NCBI RefSeq assembly: GCF_035046485.1
Contig: NC_085138.1
Span: 448,919,204 to 448,983,203 of the forward strand
DNA from: Aedes albopictus
Lineage: Eukaryota > Arthropoda > Insecta > Diptera > Culicidae
Reading direction: 5' to 3'
DNA length: 64,000 nt
A program made the translations under genes and the position numbers. The notes under the pieces were generated by a model. It saw nothing but the letters and a program-made list of their open reading frames with translations. It was not told the origin of the DNA and did not search any database. Shown piece by piece: positions 11,040-22,862 of this stretch (positions are counted from its first letter, which is position 1; each line of letters opens with the position of its first letter).

Positions 11040-11715
11040 CAGCATCTAAAAAGCTAAGAATGCCCTCGAAACCTGATAACTTCTGAGGTTCCCTGAATCT
11101 CCTTGAAAGACCCTTCTGCAAACCGCCTGAGATTTCCTGATACCCCTTGAAATTATCTAAAATGCCCATAAACATCTTCCTGAAATGCACAGAGTCTCCC
11201 AGTAATCCCTCGAAACGTTCCTGACTTTATAAAATGCCAGGGCTGGATTGCCCCTGAAACACCCTAAAATTTCAAAAACCGTCACAGAAACCACTTGAAG
11301 TCTGCTGGAACTTCCTTAACCCTAGTAGGATGTTGGGATTTATATGAACCAGACAGGCACGCTGAACGTGCACTACGCCATCGTGGTGCGAAAAGCCTTA
11401 CAAGAGGGTTAACACCTATAAATTCCTGACCTATCCTATCTGAAATTGCGTCTGATATCCTTCTAGAATTACTAAAACCCTCTAAAACTCCTTGAACAAC
11501 CCAACTCCTGAAACCTCCGAAAACTTTTCGAAAGTATGTGGAACTCCACGAGTCCCTTCTAAGCCCTGTATATCTCATGAAACCAGTAAAACCCCTTCTT
11601 TTTTTATTTCTGTGTATTTTATGAAAAACCCTTCTGAAATCCTTACGGAAACCATTAAAATCCTCCTTAAAACCCTCTATTACTCCCCCTTTCAGACTAC
11701 CTAGTTCGACCATTT
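11040..11715. repeat. Degenerate minisatellite-like sequence
   Basis: Motifs such as ccttgaaa, ctgaaatc, aaaccctc and tcctgaaa recur every few tens of bases without an exact period. They resemble a decayed form of the short-unit arrays at 31 and 58 kb. A 143-codon frame on the minus strand crosses it but has low-complexity content and is not treated as a gene. A small TTAA MITE sits inside at 11320-11408. Confidence 0.5.
11320..11408. mobile_element. Short TTAA-type MITE (89 bp)
   Basis: TTAA at 11316-11319 is followed by ccctagtaggatg. The right side reads cttacaagaggg and then TTAA at 11409-11412. Only the terminal CCCT/AGGG bases and part of the next few match as an inverted repeat, so the call depends mainly on the paired TTAA. 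Confidence 0.45.
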
Positions 11716-11895
11716 GCCACTCCTTTCCTCAGATCTTTCTGATGCTGTTTTTGCTCCTCTCCTTAAACGTTAAACCTATGGGCTGTTCCCATAGGTTCCT
11801 TGATACGATTGATTCGGTTAGTTGTTACATCTGATTTGAAATCACGTACGATCCGTCGCATGTTGCTAAAGGTTGCACGAAGTCCTCTAAGCCAT

Positions 11896-12385
11896 CCCGA
11901 GCAGAAGGGCATACCTTGCAAATACCACGCGAAGAGCAACATGTGCTCTAATACCCTAAAATGTTATTGCTGCGGTATTCTACGAAATGTAATGAGAACA
12001 TCACAATAACAGTTGAAGGTATTTGAGCAGAGTTTGGTATTCATGTTATATTTGTTGGTTATTCAGTGAAAATAGCCGAAGAACAAGATTTGCTATTACA
12101 TCATGAAATCATCGAACAAATGATATATTTAATAACAAGAAATGTTATTAGTTTGTTATTCAATAACTTTTGGATAACAAATACAGCACTTGAAATTTTA
12201 GGTATGCTTTCATTATTGAAATAACAAGACTTGTTATTTCCTAGGTGTTATTTATACAATATTTTGGTATTCGTTTTTGTTATTTTGCCTGCTATTACCA
12301 CCTAATGAAGGGAATATCAAGGTATGGTAGTATTTAAGATAAATACCTTGATATGTTATTCTCTTGTTATTTTCTTCTGCTCGGG
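11896..12385. mobile_element. MITE A, CCCGAGCAG family (490 bp)
   Basis: The element starts cccgagcagaag and ends cttctgctcggg, an exact 12-bp inverted pair. It is flanked by AT at 11894-11895 and 12386-12387, a 2-bp target duplication. The interior is AT-rich with many ataacaa/ttgttat motifs and no frame. Its right 185 bp is the reverse complement of the left end of MITE C (34046-34230), including a shared taccttgatat stretch. That confirms the family and its ends. Confidence 0.85.
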
Positions 12386-12713
12386 ATGCCTTTAATGTTA
12401 TCAAATTCTTGGATGCCAGTGAAATCTCAGTCAGAAGTTTAATTGCGAGAAGCGAAAGATGTGTGGATGTCGTTGAACTGAGTCTAATAGCAGCTCCGAA
12501 ACATTTGTAGGGTTGAAAATAGCTTAGCTAAATATATATTTCAATCGTGTATACCTTATCGACTAACATCAAATTCATTTACTTCCATTTTTTTCAGTTT
12601 TCCCTTAGTTTACTTTTAGATTTGGTAGGTTCAATCCGTACTCGTAGACTTGCTGTAGATTAATTTTTTCACAGTTTTATGTTCAAATAAATCCTAATCA
12701 AACCAAATTGCCT
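12386..12713. other. No feature recognised
   Basis: Flank of MITE A, without coding or repeat signal. Confidence 0.4.
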
Positions 12714-12969
12714 ACATGTAGTCACTTGTTAAGGTTGAAGGATTCGTCAGTGATATCATCGTCATCATTGAAATTTCGAAAGCAGGTTTCTCGTTCAAAA
12801 CACAAATATTCGTTATGGAAATGTATTCACTGCATTCCACTCTGCATCTGGAATTCAATGAATACATTTTCATAACGAATATTTGTGGTTTGAACGAGAA
12901 AACTGCTTTCAAAATATCAATGATGACGATTATATCCATGGCGAATCCTTCAACCTTAAGCCCACATGT
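12714..12969. repeat. Palindromic element with ~115-bp arms
   Basis: The left arm (about 12726-12840, starting cttgttaaggttgaaggatt) and right arm (about 12850-12960, ending caaccttaag) are imperfect inverses. They share long blocks such as aatattcgtta, gaacgaga and aatgatgacga. acatgt occurs at both outer ends (12714-12719, 12964-12969). A transcript would fold into one long hairpin with a loop of about 10 nt. It is most simply a palindromic MITE. No target duplication is certain. Confidence 0.65.
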
Positions 12970-13048
12970 TAACTTAGATAATAAGTAGAGATAAGTAGTA
13001 GTAGGGAAAGAAAGCAGTGTCGCTTCCGAAGCCGATCGAAACTTTATT

Positions 13049-13606
13049 ATGGCATCCAAGGACTTGAAAACATTGAAGGCAAGACTTAGAGAACTTCGTG
13101 CAAACTATAGTTGATCCGAAGGTTAGTAAATGATTTCAAGTCAGATGTAACAGTAAACTAATCGAATCAATGTTAGAGATAGGCATCTAAATGAGTTGAG
13201 GTAATCAATCAACGAGACTTGTTAAGAGATTCAAGCGCAAGAAGGTTTCGAGGAAAGCAAAGTTTTCTTGAAGAAGCAAGCGGACTTCGAATCTGACTTT
13301 AATGACGTCAAATAATTCTTTCTGAACAAGCAGAGAAACGAGTATGGAGTGTGGAACGAAGGTTTTCAAGGTACCCGGAACCGTAAGGACAGTACATCAA
13401 TTTCATGGATATTAATGGAGCTTGGCCATACGCGTCAGTCGAAGGACAGCAATGACGCAGTCCAGCGGGTCGATTTGCCACATCATCCAGTTATCAAGGA
13501 ATCAAGCACCACAACCAAGGTCAGAGTGGTATTCGACGCGTCCTCCAAGATGTCCACAGACATCTCGCTCCACCCATTTTCGCACCGGTCGTTCGTTTCC
13601 ATGTGA
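13049..13606 (+). pseudogene. BEL/Pao LTR retrotransposon: gag start and RT start remnant
   Basis: At 13049 an ATG opens MASKDLKTLKARLRELRANY and then stops. This has the charged helical look of a BEL/Pao Gag N-terminus. After deletion and stops, the frame 13349-13606 contains LPHHPVIKESSTTTKVRVVF followed by DASSK. That is the highly characteristic beginning of the BEL/Pao reverse transcriptase palm-finger region. The frame then loses similarity at about 13590. Almost all of gag and protease is missing between the two pieces. The next RT segment expected in a BEL element is found on the same strand at 21876, so these may be parts of one old copy. Confidence 0.65.
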
Positions 13607-14098
13607 GTAAAATAATGATCGGTCGCCTTTGCGCACCGGTGGTCTCTAATCTATCCGTTTCATCGGTTTTTTGCACTTCTGTAAATCATCGCAATATTTT
13701 GTGTATTTCTATGGTGTTATTGCAAATCTTATTCAGTATAATAATCTGTGCTCATATTTTGAAAGAAGGGGTTTTGGATAAGACTGAAAACAGTTAGTAC
13801 AAATTGAACTCGAATAAATAATTCCCTTGGAGATTTGTACCAGTTTTGGTGCGTTTAAAGATATTATTTTCTCAATAATGTATGATTGTATTTAATCTCG
13901 GAATTCAAGCAATCTTTTTTTAAATTATGTGTTTGTTGCTTACTGTATGACTTGTAGGTTGAATTTTTATCTAAAATAATATCCGTCTCTTCGATATCCA
14001 TGTTGCCTTCCTCGCAAGAAATTTATCTGAATTTGAGATTTTGAGAATCTTTTTTAATAATTAGGTTTATTGAATAATTACATCCCTTGCATTTCCAA
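13607..14098. other. No feature recognised
   Basis: AT-rich sequence with short frames only. Confidence 0.4.
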
Positions 14099-14371
14099 CA
14101 CATTTATAACGTAATGATTTTTAATGAAACTCAACGTACATATGTACAGATGGATATATTATTAGTAAAATTGCGAAAAAATCCACAGCTCAGGTGAGAT
14201 TTGAACTCACGACCGTGAGTTCAAATCTCACCTGAGCTGTGGATTTTTTCGCAATTTTACTAATAATATATCCATCTGTACATATGTACGTTGAGTTTCA
14301 TTAAAAATCATTAATTGACCACACGGATTGGTATACCGAAGACTTTGCCCTTAAGTCACATTTATAACGTA
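14099..14371 (+). mobile_element. Palindromic, 5'-truncated tRNA-SINE insertion with 15-bp target duplication
   Basis: cacatttataacgta occurs at 14099-14113 and 14357-14371. Between them, 14112-14210 and 14215-14313 are exact inverses over 99 nt, separated by the 4-nt loop gacc. On the plus strand the right arm starts at a box-B-like tRNA stretch (gtgagttcaaatctcacc) and continues into a body and a unique tail (14314-14356). The left arm repeats the first 99 nt inverted. This fits a 5'-truncated SINE whose cDNA folded back or was twin-primed during insertion. Confidence 0.8.
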
Positions 14372-17100
14372 GTTGTCTCCTTTACAACTTCGCGTTGGTC
14401 AAGATTCTTGAGTCCTGGTCATAGTAGAAGCTGTCTTGTAACAGTCTGCGATAAGTTTGCGTAACCTTTTTTCATCAACGTGTATTTTAACATCAGCTAA
14501 TATACTCAGTCACAACCTTTTAGTTACAAAGCATCAATCGGAAATCTTAATATATATTGCGATCTTTTGGATGCTGGTATATGCATATTTTGTTGGAAGC
14601 AGATTCTATGCGCTTGAAGTAGACTGCGTATTTGTCAAAGTACATAATGAGCCCACTCTCCTTTTTGGCACTTCATACAACAATTGATGTATTTTAACAT
14701 CCAACACCTTGCTTTTTCTATAACGAGGAACCTACAATATGGCAGTCCTGCACACCGCCTATTTAATTGATGAAACTTGGCAGCTCGACTACATTTTTTT
14801 TAGATTATTTTCGGTATGATTAAAGTTTGTTTTTACAAAAAAAAAAATACTGAAGTGTTTCTATGATATCTGAATTGAGTTAGGTACAGTCAAAGCATCT
14901 TTGAAAAATCGTAACTACTCTTATCTAATCTTATACATACGCAGCCAGTACGGAATCTCCTTGGAATCACCCTGGAAAGCAATCGTGTTACTTCTCTTGT
15001 CAATATTGATGCTTGCAACATATCATAGATATGACACATGCATCAAAGCGGCCAGGTCTACTGCGTTGTATTTACTTATTGTGATTCTTCGAAATACTTG
15101 GAGTACAGAATATTTTCTTTCGGCAAGGTACTTCTCGAATTGACAGGGGAGAAAGGATCCGTGGACATATTGTACCAAACGATCCAGATAACATGTTGAT
15201 GAATATGTTTTAAATATATGAAAATGTGGATAAAAGAGCTGTGAATAAATGTGTAATATTGGAAAGATCTCCCCAATTGTTGGGTTGTCTTTGTAGATCT
15301 AATGTCGAACCTCCTATTCCGTATGATAGGTGTTATTCGCATGGGGTCTTCGCAGATTTTTTTCTACTTTGCCTTATTGTTTCTACAAGGGTGAAGTTAC
15401 CCATTTCGCACACTTTCTTCCTAATGTCTCGTTTATTTAATTTATATTTTTAAATTTATATTTAATAAACCACCCACTGACAACCACCATTTTCAAAAAC
15501 AGCAATCAAACCAAAACTACTTTGCCTTTTTCGAAATATTCTTTTTTTTTTTTTTTTTCAAAGTGATTACGGCGGTAGCAACACTGTGCTTATGTTCTAC
15601 ACCGCACCCTTTCCCTACATTTGCTTCTAGGAGCCTCTATTTTTGTTTCAACACACAGAAGTACGTAGGCGTGTGTGGCCCAAGTCGACACTGTTTTGGC
15701 CTGCGTTGAACAAAAATAGTTTTAATAAAAGTTTCCCTTTTTTTTTCTTTTTGTCAATTGGTTTTTTGTAGTATGGTCCATGTAATTAGTTAGGTTCTTG
15801 TCAATTTGTCAGTTATTCGAAGTAGATCTCCAAGGTAATAGTCAATTAAGTCATTCTGATCTGTTCTATCACAGCAGCTTTAGTCTTTGCTACATTGAAG
15901 TGTAGTTTTATTGGAAATATGCTGAATGTCGTTATTGAAAAGAGACGTCTAGAACTGTGTCCTGCTAGTTGTTCCGTCATGCACATACGTCATGTCTTAA
16001 TATGTAATGCTTAGGAGATTAACGAAATCACGTGTGTTCGGTCAGATGTCCATTGCGTGGAAAGTCAAGGAAAATATAGGTTTGTTATGTAAGCCTCGCT
16101 TGAAGCACTGCCCGTGAGAACCCTGTCATCTGTACACCAGCTAATCCGTATCTTCGTACACAGCTAAATACTGTACTGTCAACCGGCGAAAAGCCTACGG
16201 GTAAATATTAAAAATGAATAATAATGCTGTCTAGCGCATTGTTTCCTATCGCCCACTATTGTAGTCTAGTCCCAACTGCAAGCTTTTTTCCAATCTTAGC
16301 GTCAATTGTCTTCTAGATACTTCTAGATAGATTCATCGAATCAGTCGAACCCGTATGTTAAAATATAGTCGATTCTGTGTCAAATTGTTTTCTTGATTTC
16401 TACTTCTCTGTGTTCATCTCTTGTGTCCTTAAATTGTCATCGGTCCAAAACCCACAAAAACATGTAACTGAACTTCTGATATTTTTTTCTGTTGGTGTCA
16501 TAGCACCATCTAAGAGATAAACAAAAATACGCCAGATTGGTCAGTTGACTTTAATAAAACAAAAATTGCTTGCCAACTATTATGTATTCATCCCCCTACA
16601 AAAAAAAAAGAAAATATCGGTCCTACCAAGATAAACCATGTCATATTCTCATGCGCGGCCTAGAAATGTCAACCTAGTCATACAAAAGTAACGTTGTTCA
16701 GTTAATAATCAGTTTTTCGTCCAAACTGTCACGTCGAACGCATTGACGTCAACAATGCGTTTAAGTGTTCGCACGTTAGCTTCGAATCTATCAGCACAAT
16801 CAAGTGCTGCAAATCTCCTTCTCACTATTAATTTTTCAGTTGATTTTAATTGCTTTATTTAAAGAAAATATAATCAAGTACCTAACATTGTAAAAATTTG
16901 AAAAAGCGACTATGACATTAATAAATTACTAATCAAAATCAACCGAGAAACGTGGTAAATAGAGCCCAAACAACATTTTGAAGTCAGCTGGCTGTAAAAG
17001 GTTCCAAAACCAGTCACAAATCCTATAAAACTTTTATTAGGATTTTTAACGATCATCAAAACCTTCTCAAATCCAACCGATTTGGAACTATTGCTTGGGA
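14372..17100. other. No gene recognised
   Basis: This 2.7-kb AT-rich stretch has many short frames without domains, a T-run at 15542-15559, and a small palindrome at 16737-16761. No element ends are clear. Confidence 0.4.
16737..16761. promoter_or_regulatory. Perfect short palindrome with CRE-like core
   Basis: aacgcattg (16737-16745) and caatgcgtt (16753-16761) are exact inverses around acgtcaa. TGACGTCA at 16744-16751 equals the canonical CREB/ATF half-site dimer. With no gene nearby a regulatory role is only a possibility. Confidence 0.25.
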
Positions 17101-17161
17101 ATAGACTCTACTGAGCCCTGGCGGTTCCTCCGTGTTTATCGAGCATGTCTGATGCATATGA

Positions 17162-17380
17162 TCAGCCATACTCCATCTGCAGCAGCCGATTCGCGATGAA
17201 CCGTTGGAGGCGCATTAAAGTGTTAAAAAGGTGATATGTTTCACTAAAGAACACTACATTACAATAATCAAAATGAAACTCCTTCACTTTAATACCGTCA
17301 ACCCCTGCGAACTTGGCCAGGGCCTTTGTCTTTTTCGAAATATTCACTACAAAACGAAAGGCGAGGCACAGCTCTTTCAA
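17162..17380 (-). pseudogene. Possible LINE C-terminal fragment (CR1/L2-like)
   Basis: The minus-strand frame includes KKTKALAKFAG, then FHFDYCNVVFFSE, LMRLQRFIANRLL and QMEYG. The order DYCN-x-x-F followed about 15-20 residues later by LQR-x-x-ANRL resembles the post-RT domain of CR1/L2-type LINEs. Only about 70 residues remain and no catalytic motif is present. A profile search against LINE RT C-termini would settle it. Confidence 0.4.
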
Positions 17381-17399
17381 AGCGGGGGATCTCAGCCCG

Positions 17400-18101
17400 G
17401 AAAGTGAAGAAAGAAAACCTTGTGGTCACTTATTACCGTAAAATGGTATCTTTCCGGGTTAGAAAATACGCACATTTGGACATTTTTCTAAATGTGCGAA
17501 ACCAAACTTTACTTGCTGCGTAGCAACCCCGGCTCAAACATGTACGTGTTAAAATAGCAAAACTCACTGAATCACTATACATTTCTTCAAATATTAGTTT
17601 CGAAACGATCGGCCGAATCAAAAACTAAAGGTGTGATTATGAACAATCGTAACTATTTTTATAAGAAAATCAATACATTTTCGTTATGCATGATCCTAAA
17701 ATTGGCGAAGAAGGGAAAACTTTATTCATAACATACGTAGGCAAAGCTTGTCAATTTAAACCTATTATTTTTCTGCGTTTGCATTGTCACTCTATCACAA
17801 TTGTATGTCAGACAATTTGTTGTGTCATTCGTGTAACGATCTATGATGTTATTTGGTTGAAAATTTCAAAGCAAGTAAAAATAAAAATTTTAAATATTTG
17901 ATGCAAACTAAAATAAATTCCTACCTATACAAAACAAGAAAATCATTCTCTAGAAACTATATACCTGGCAAAAAATCCATACTCATGTTCTTTCGTCTCC
18001 TCTTTACGCTACCCAGAGAGCTAAACGCGAGAGAGCGCACGAGCCTACGGATAGAGACCGTACTTTGCGTGTCTCTATATTCTAAGCCCTGCTACGAACC
18101 G
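17400..18101. other. No feature recognised
   Basis: AT-rich spacer before the fold-back element, with no supported gene or repeat. Confidence 0.4.
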
Positions 18102-18103
18102 TA

Positions 18104-18300
18104 CACAGATAAAAATAATGAGATTTACACGTCATGTAAACTTAATTTAAGTCATGTAAACTTAGTGTTATGATGGTTTACATGATATATCATGTAAATT
18201 TGTGTTATATGTCATGTAAACTCTCAGAGTCATGCTGAATTACATGACATATAATGGAAGTTTACATGACATTTTATGAGTTTTACATTATATGTCATGG
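18104..18300. repeat. Tandem catgtaaact-type subrepeats
   Basis: The motif (g)tcatgtaaactt and its variants, in both orientations (for example tttacatgac), occur about eight times in 200 bp at the left end of the fold-back element. A shorter version is present at the right end near 21670-21740. Confidence 0.65.
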
Positions 18301-18324
18301 GGATTTTTTTTTATTATCGAACAC

Positions 18325-18746
18325 TGTTCGCAAGTGGACTGTATTTTACGATTCTCGACATAGGCGGACCGACGACTTCCCGAAGAGACCACTTAACCAG
18401 GGAACCAGAACCGGAATTAAAACACCAGGCTTAACGTTTTTACACTCTATTTACATACTATTTACATGGTTTTACTTTGATTTGATTCGAATTCAGTTTC
18501 TAATTACTGCGACGACACACGTCTTAACACGTCGGACGTACAGCGAACAATAATCGTCCTGCCTGAGGATAGGAATTTTCCTCCTTAGCCCACTCTTCCT
18601 TCACGTGATCCTTTCGGGCGGCTGCGGTTGCTTGCATCACATGTTGTCTTTCGCGCAGCTGTGTGCTGCTGGAATCGCGCACCTCAGCAGGCTGCGGCTG
18701 AAGGTGCACGGAGAAAATTAATTATTCGTGGCGATCGGCCCGAACA
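18325..18746. mobile_element. Solo LTR (422 bp) inside the fold-back arm
   Basis: The sequence starts tgttcg and ends cgaaca, the expected TG..CA with short inverted ends. It is flanked by the 5-bp duplication aacac at 18320-18324 and 18747-18751. The opposite fold-back arm lacks it: there the equivalent of tatcgaac runs straight into ggtttgggcc, giving an internal empty site. No internal retroviral-type region is present, so it is a solo LTR left by recombination. The 5-bp duplication fits BEL/Pao or some Gypsy elements. The orientation is not clear. Confidence 0.8.
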
Positions 18747-20464
18747 AACACTTTGGGCCGAAGGGTCTCCGATTTCAATGAAAATTTCACTAGAGCTAGA
18801 GGTCGTGGATATATGACCATATATGGAATTCAAAAAAATCATAGTCGACTATTTTTCCGGGAATCACTAGATGAAATTTCACGATTTTTCAAAATTTTGT
18901 AAAACATCCCAAACTTCAAAAAATCGTATCTCACAAACAATGCATCGTAGAACAAACTTTTTTTAGTGAAATCGACGCCAAATTACCTCAGCAATCCGAT
19001 AAAAATACACTGAGAAAAAAATTTCTCAGAAAATTTTTCACCGTAGAGAAAAAACGTCTAGAAATGCTGATAAAAGTACCGTCTGTATCATAGATTATTT
19101 TGAACAAAATTTTTCCTAGCGCAAAAATTAATGTTCTTCATTTCGTTCTTTGACGCCAAAATGGAATCTCTTACCGTTTTAGAGATATAGCCAAAATACC
19201 AACGGCCAGTCGCTATATTTTCATAGGAAGCCATCTACAACAGCGGCCGTTCACCTATTGCAACATGTTTGCTTTGCAACGAGCAAATGACATACGCTAA
19301 TTGTAACGTAACTTTGACACTAACGTGCATCGGAGTGCACTGACAGCACATATATAGCACTTGAGTGCCTTTTGAATGCATTAAATAGTCATGTTTTGCA
19401 ATGATCGGGTTTCTAACTAAAATGTGTTTCAAATAACAAGTTAACAACGAGCCAATGCCACCGGTGAGCGTAAAATTACTTATAGCACTCATGCCCTATA
19501 TGTTTTCCATTTCAATTTAAGAAAACAATGAAAACAAAGAAAACTATTAACGGAGAATGGTTACTACTCAGCAAAATATTTGAAATTATACCTAACGAAA
19601 AAAAATAATTGCATTCGAATTTCTATTTTATTTAACTTAATTTTACATCAAACAATTTCTTGTATGGAATGTTGAACGCAAGCTTCATACTGAGAGCAAG
19701 CTGTAAATTTATAAACTGATGGAAAAATGTGTGCGATGCGACGAGGTCCTTTTGTTACAGGTTAAATGATATAACATTTTTAACTGTGTAAGTAACAAAA
19801 ATGCATAGCTGTGTAGTATTTTTTGATTATAATTCTTTTGCTTCGTTCAGAAATAACGAAAGCATTCTAGAAATTTTCAAAAGATATAGATAGTTAAGGA
19901 TCCAATATTGACCCATGAAGCTTCGTAAATACACAGGCTGTGAATGAAAATGAGGACGTTAGAGGATTTCTTGAAATTAAACATTTACTTGACATCTTAG
20001 AGCATTAAACAATTTTAGACAATATTTTAATCATTCGAACCGTGCACCGACTTATTGGTTGATTCGAATATATTATGGGTAGTAGTATGGGTTTGTCATG
20101 CTCGTACTGAAAACTGATTAAGTCTTTTTGACAACAAATTGTTAGTTAGAAAAAAGTGATGAATTGCTTGATCTTACATTTCAGTGTTTTTCTATTAATC
20201 AATGTCAAAACTTACTTTAACGGTAATGATCGATCCTCCAGCGTATCGTGCTGTCTCAACTGTTGTCAACTCAGTAGCTCTATACAGAGCTCGGTATTAG
20301 TCTTTGCTAACCATTGCTGAATATTATTATCATCACTGTTGGAATTGTGTCGCTTCTTAGAACAGGAAAAGCTTGGTTTGAAGCAACAATGTTTTATTAG
20401 CGCGTTAAGAAGTTGTATGCATGGTAAAATTTAATTTGCTGCCCGTACTAATTAGTACATGTTT

Positions 20465-20620
20465 ATTTTAATATCTGTATTAACGAGATTTTTAGCCATA
20501 GGCTAGTTCAACTCGGGACCCACACTTTACTTCCCTTCGTATGTCGGGAGTGGGATTCGATCCCAGGTCCTCGGCGTGACAGTCACGAGCTGTAACTATC
20601 ACACCAGATCCGCTCCAGAG
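20465..20620 (-). mobile_element. 156-bp tRNA-derived SINE, copy 1
   Basis: On the minus strand the head reads ggagcggatctggtgtgata, with box B gggatcgaatccc downstream. agtacatgttt flanks it at 20454-20464 and 20621-20631. The related copy at 31350-31504 has almost the same length (155 bp), which supports these limits as the complete element. It lies in the loop of the fold-back element. Confidence 0.8.
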
Positions 20621-22066
20621 AGTACATGTTTGTTCCTCTCATCCATGGTATATATCTTTTAAAGTTCCGTTAAGTTTTAAATTAGTGTTTTTTTCTAAAA
20701 CACATTATACAAACACATTATGTACAGACCATGCTATTTATTAAATATTGAGTGGAAAATGTCTCTTTATGGTGTATAGAAGAATCCACATACCAATGAT
20801 CATTTAAGCAACAAAAACTCTTTTAAAACAAAATAAAGCTTTACATGTGTAAAGAGACGTTATAGTTACCTGATATCCACTCATCTCTAACGGCATATGA
20901 TTGCTTTGATTGAAAAAAAAAATTCGTTGAAATATGCGTTTGCTCGTTGTAAACTTGTTATTTGCAACGCTTTCTAGTTACAAATCCATTAATTTCAAAA
21001 TTTGATAAGTTGTTGCATTTAAAAGGCACTAAAGTGCCATATATGTGCTGTCAGTGCACTCCGATTCACGCTAGTGTCAAAATTACGTTACAATTAGCGT
21101 ATGTCATTTGCTCGCCGCAAAGCAAATATGTTGCAACAAGTGAACGGCCGCTTTTGTTGATGGCTTCCTATGAAAATATAGCGACTGGCCGTTGGTTTTT
21201 TGGCTATATCTCTAAAACGGTAAGATATTCCATTTTGGCGTCAAAGAACGAAATGAAGAACTTTAATTTTTGCGCAAGGAAAAATTTTGTTCAAAATAAT
21301 CTATGATACAGACGGTACTTTTATCAGCATTTCTAGACGTTTTTTCTCTACGGTGAAAAATTTTCTGAGAAACTTTTTTCTCAGTGTATTTTTATCGGAT
21401 TGCTGAGGTAATTTGGCGTCGATTTCACTAAAAAAAGTTTGTTCTATGATGCATTGTTTTTGAGATACGATTTTTTGAAGTTTGGGATGTTTTACAAAAT
21501 TTTGAAAAATCGTGAAATTTCATCTAGTGATTCCCGGAAAAATAGTCGACTATGATTTTTTTGAATTCCATATATGGTCATATATCCACGACCTCTAGCT
21601 CTAGTGAAATTTTCATTGAAATCGGAGACCCTTCGGCCCAAACCTGTTCGGTAATAAAAAAAAATCCCCTCATGTAAACTTCTGTGATATCCCACGCTCC
21701 AATTATGTGCATTATATGTCACAGAATGTTACACTCTTTTTTCGATCTGTGTACGTAAACTTTTCGCTTTCGAGCCCTACTTAGCGGTTCGCTTCTTTGT
21801 TCGGGGCTCTACTTAACGTTAAAACGCTTGATTGAGCCCATGAGTGGGCTTGGTCTAAGGAGACGAGCTCGACAGATTAAGGTAGTCTACGACGTGAAAA
21901 AGATGTTTCGTCAAATTTGGGACAACGAAGGCGATACAACTCTACAATATATTCTATGGTTTTCACCGAACAACGAGCTGATCACGGACACCTAAGGTAG
22001 GAAATCAGCACCGTTTCTAGCTAGTCGTAATCATAAATTGTTACCAGAAGATAAACGAGGGAATTA

Positions 22067-22564
22067 CCCGAGCAAAGTCTGACAGCAAATTGAAAACAAA
22101 TTTTAATGCTCCGATATTGCAAATTATGATAACTCAGGTTGTTGTCGTTTTGGTCGTTTTAACGGTTAAAACATCAAAAATGAGAGCAGAAAAATGTTCC
22201 CGTAAGTTTAAAACAAATCCTGCTATCAATGATAGTAAATTGATAACTGTTTTTGCTATCAGTAAGAAAAAATGGAAAAATCGTTGGGGTTAGGGGTTTT
22301 TCGAATGATATGGGATTCTAAATGCCATAAGATAATTACACTAATAGTATATTCTTAGAGTTATTATTGAAGGTTGTCTAAGAAGTATTAAAATACCTTA
22401 AGAACTTATTTTTAATAATAGTTTGAAGTAACAGCAAAACGAAATTTAAATTTGTAATCAAATTTAGTCGAGACAATCTAATATCAAAATGTGATATCAA
22501 TTTGCTACTGAATACAAATCGAGTTTTCGATTTGCTATCATTTTGTTCTTAGACTCTGCTCGGG
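22067..22564. mobile_element. MITE B, CCCGAGCA family (498 bp)
   Basis: It starts cccgagcaaagtctgacagc and ends with the inverse tagactctgctcggg with few differences. TA at 22065-22066 is repeated at 22565-22566. The interior is AT-rich with aaaattg/caaattt blocks and differs from MITE A inside, so it is a subfamily. It splits the BEL/Pao RT reading between GNY-like codons and the VDD box. Confidence 0.8.
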
Positions 22565-22862
22565 TATCCATTGGCTTCGAAGGCCACCGCGGAGATGACG
22601 ACGTGGATGATGTAATGTTCGGTGCAGACGATGTGGAGTCTGCTCTCGTTCTACGTTACCAATTCAATGTCATACGAATCGTCCAGAAGTTTTGAAGGAT
22701 ATTCCCAAGGAGGACTTGGCCGTACCTACCGCTGATGGAATCGTTTGGGACCAAGACGCCGAAGTCAAAACGTTGAGACTGACTTGGCTTCACATATCAA
22801 ATTGTTTCATATTCGAATCCATCTTTCAATTTGTGTACTTAGTGCTAACGTAAGAACAAACA

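Larger units (their letters stand above)
18104..21751. mobile_element. Large fold-back element with ~0.7-kb inverted arms
   Basis: The outer ends cacagat (18104) and atctgtg (21745-21751) are inverse and flanked by TA (18102-18103, 21752-21753). Inside each end are catgtaaact-type subrepeats. The long arms are about 18747-19456 and 20942-21645, inverses at high identity for ~705 bp, including shared blocks such as ggccgaagggtctccg and ccatatatggtcatatatcc. The 1.5-kb loop is AT-rich and holds no transposase frame. A solo LTR lies in the left arm and a SINE in the loop, both younger than the fold-back. The TA duplication suggests a Tc1/mariner-type non-autonomous element, but that is inference. 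Confidence 0.8.

Noticed and set aside
11282..11713. 143-codon minus-strand frame
   Set aside because: Low-complexity minisatellite-like sequence and crosses a TTAA MITE.
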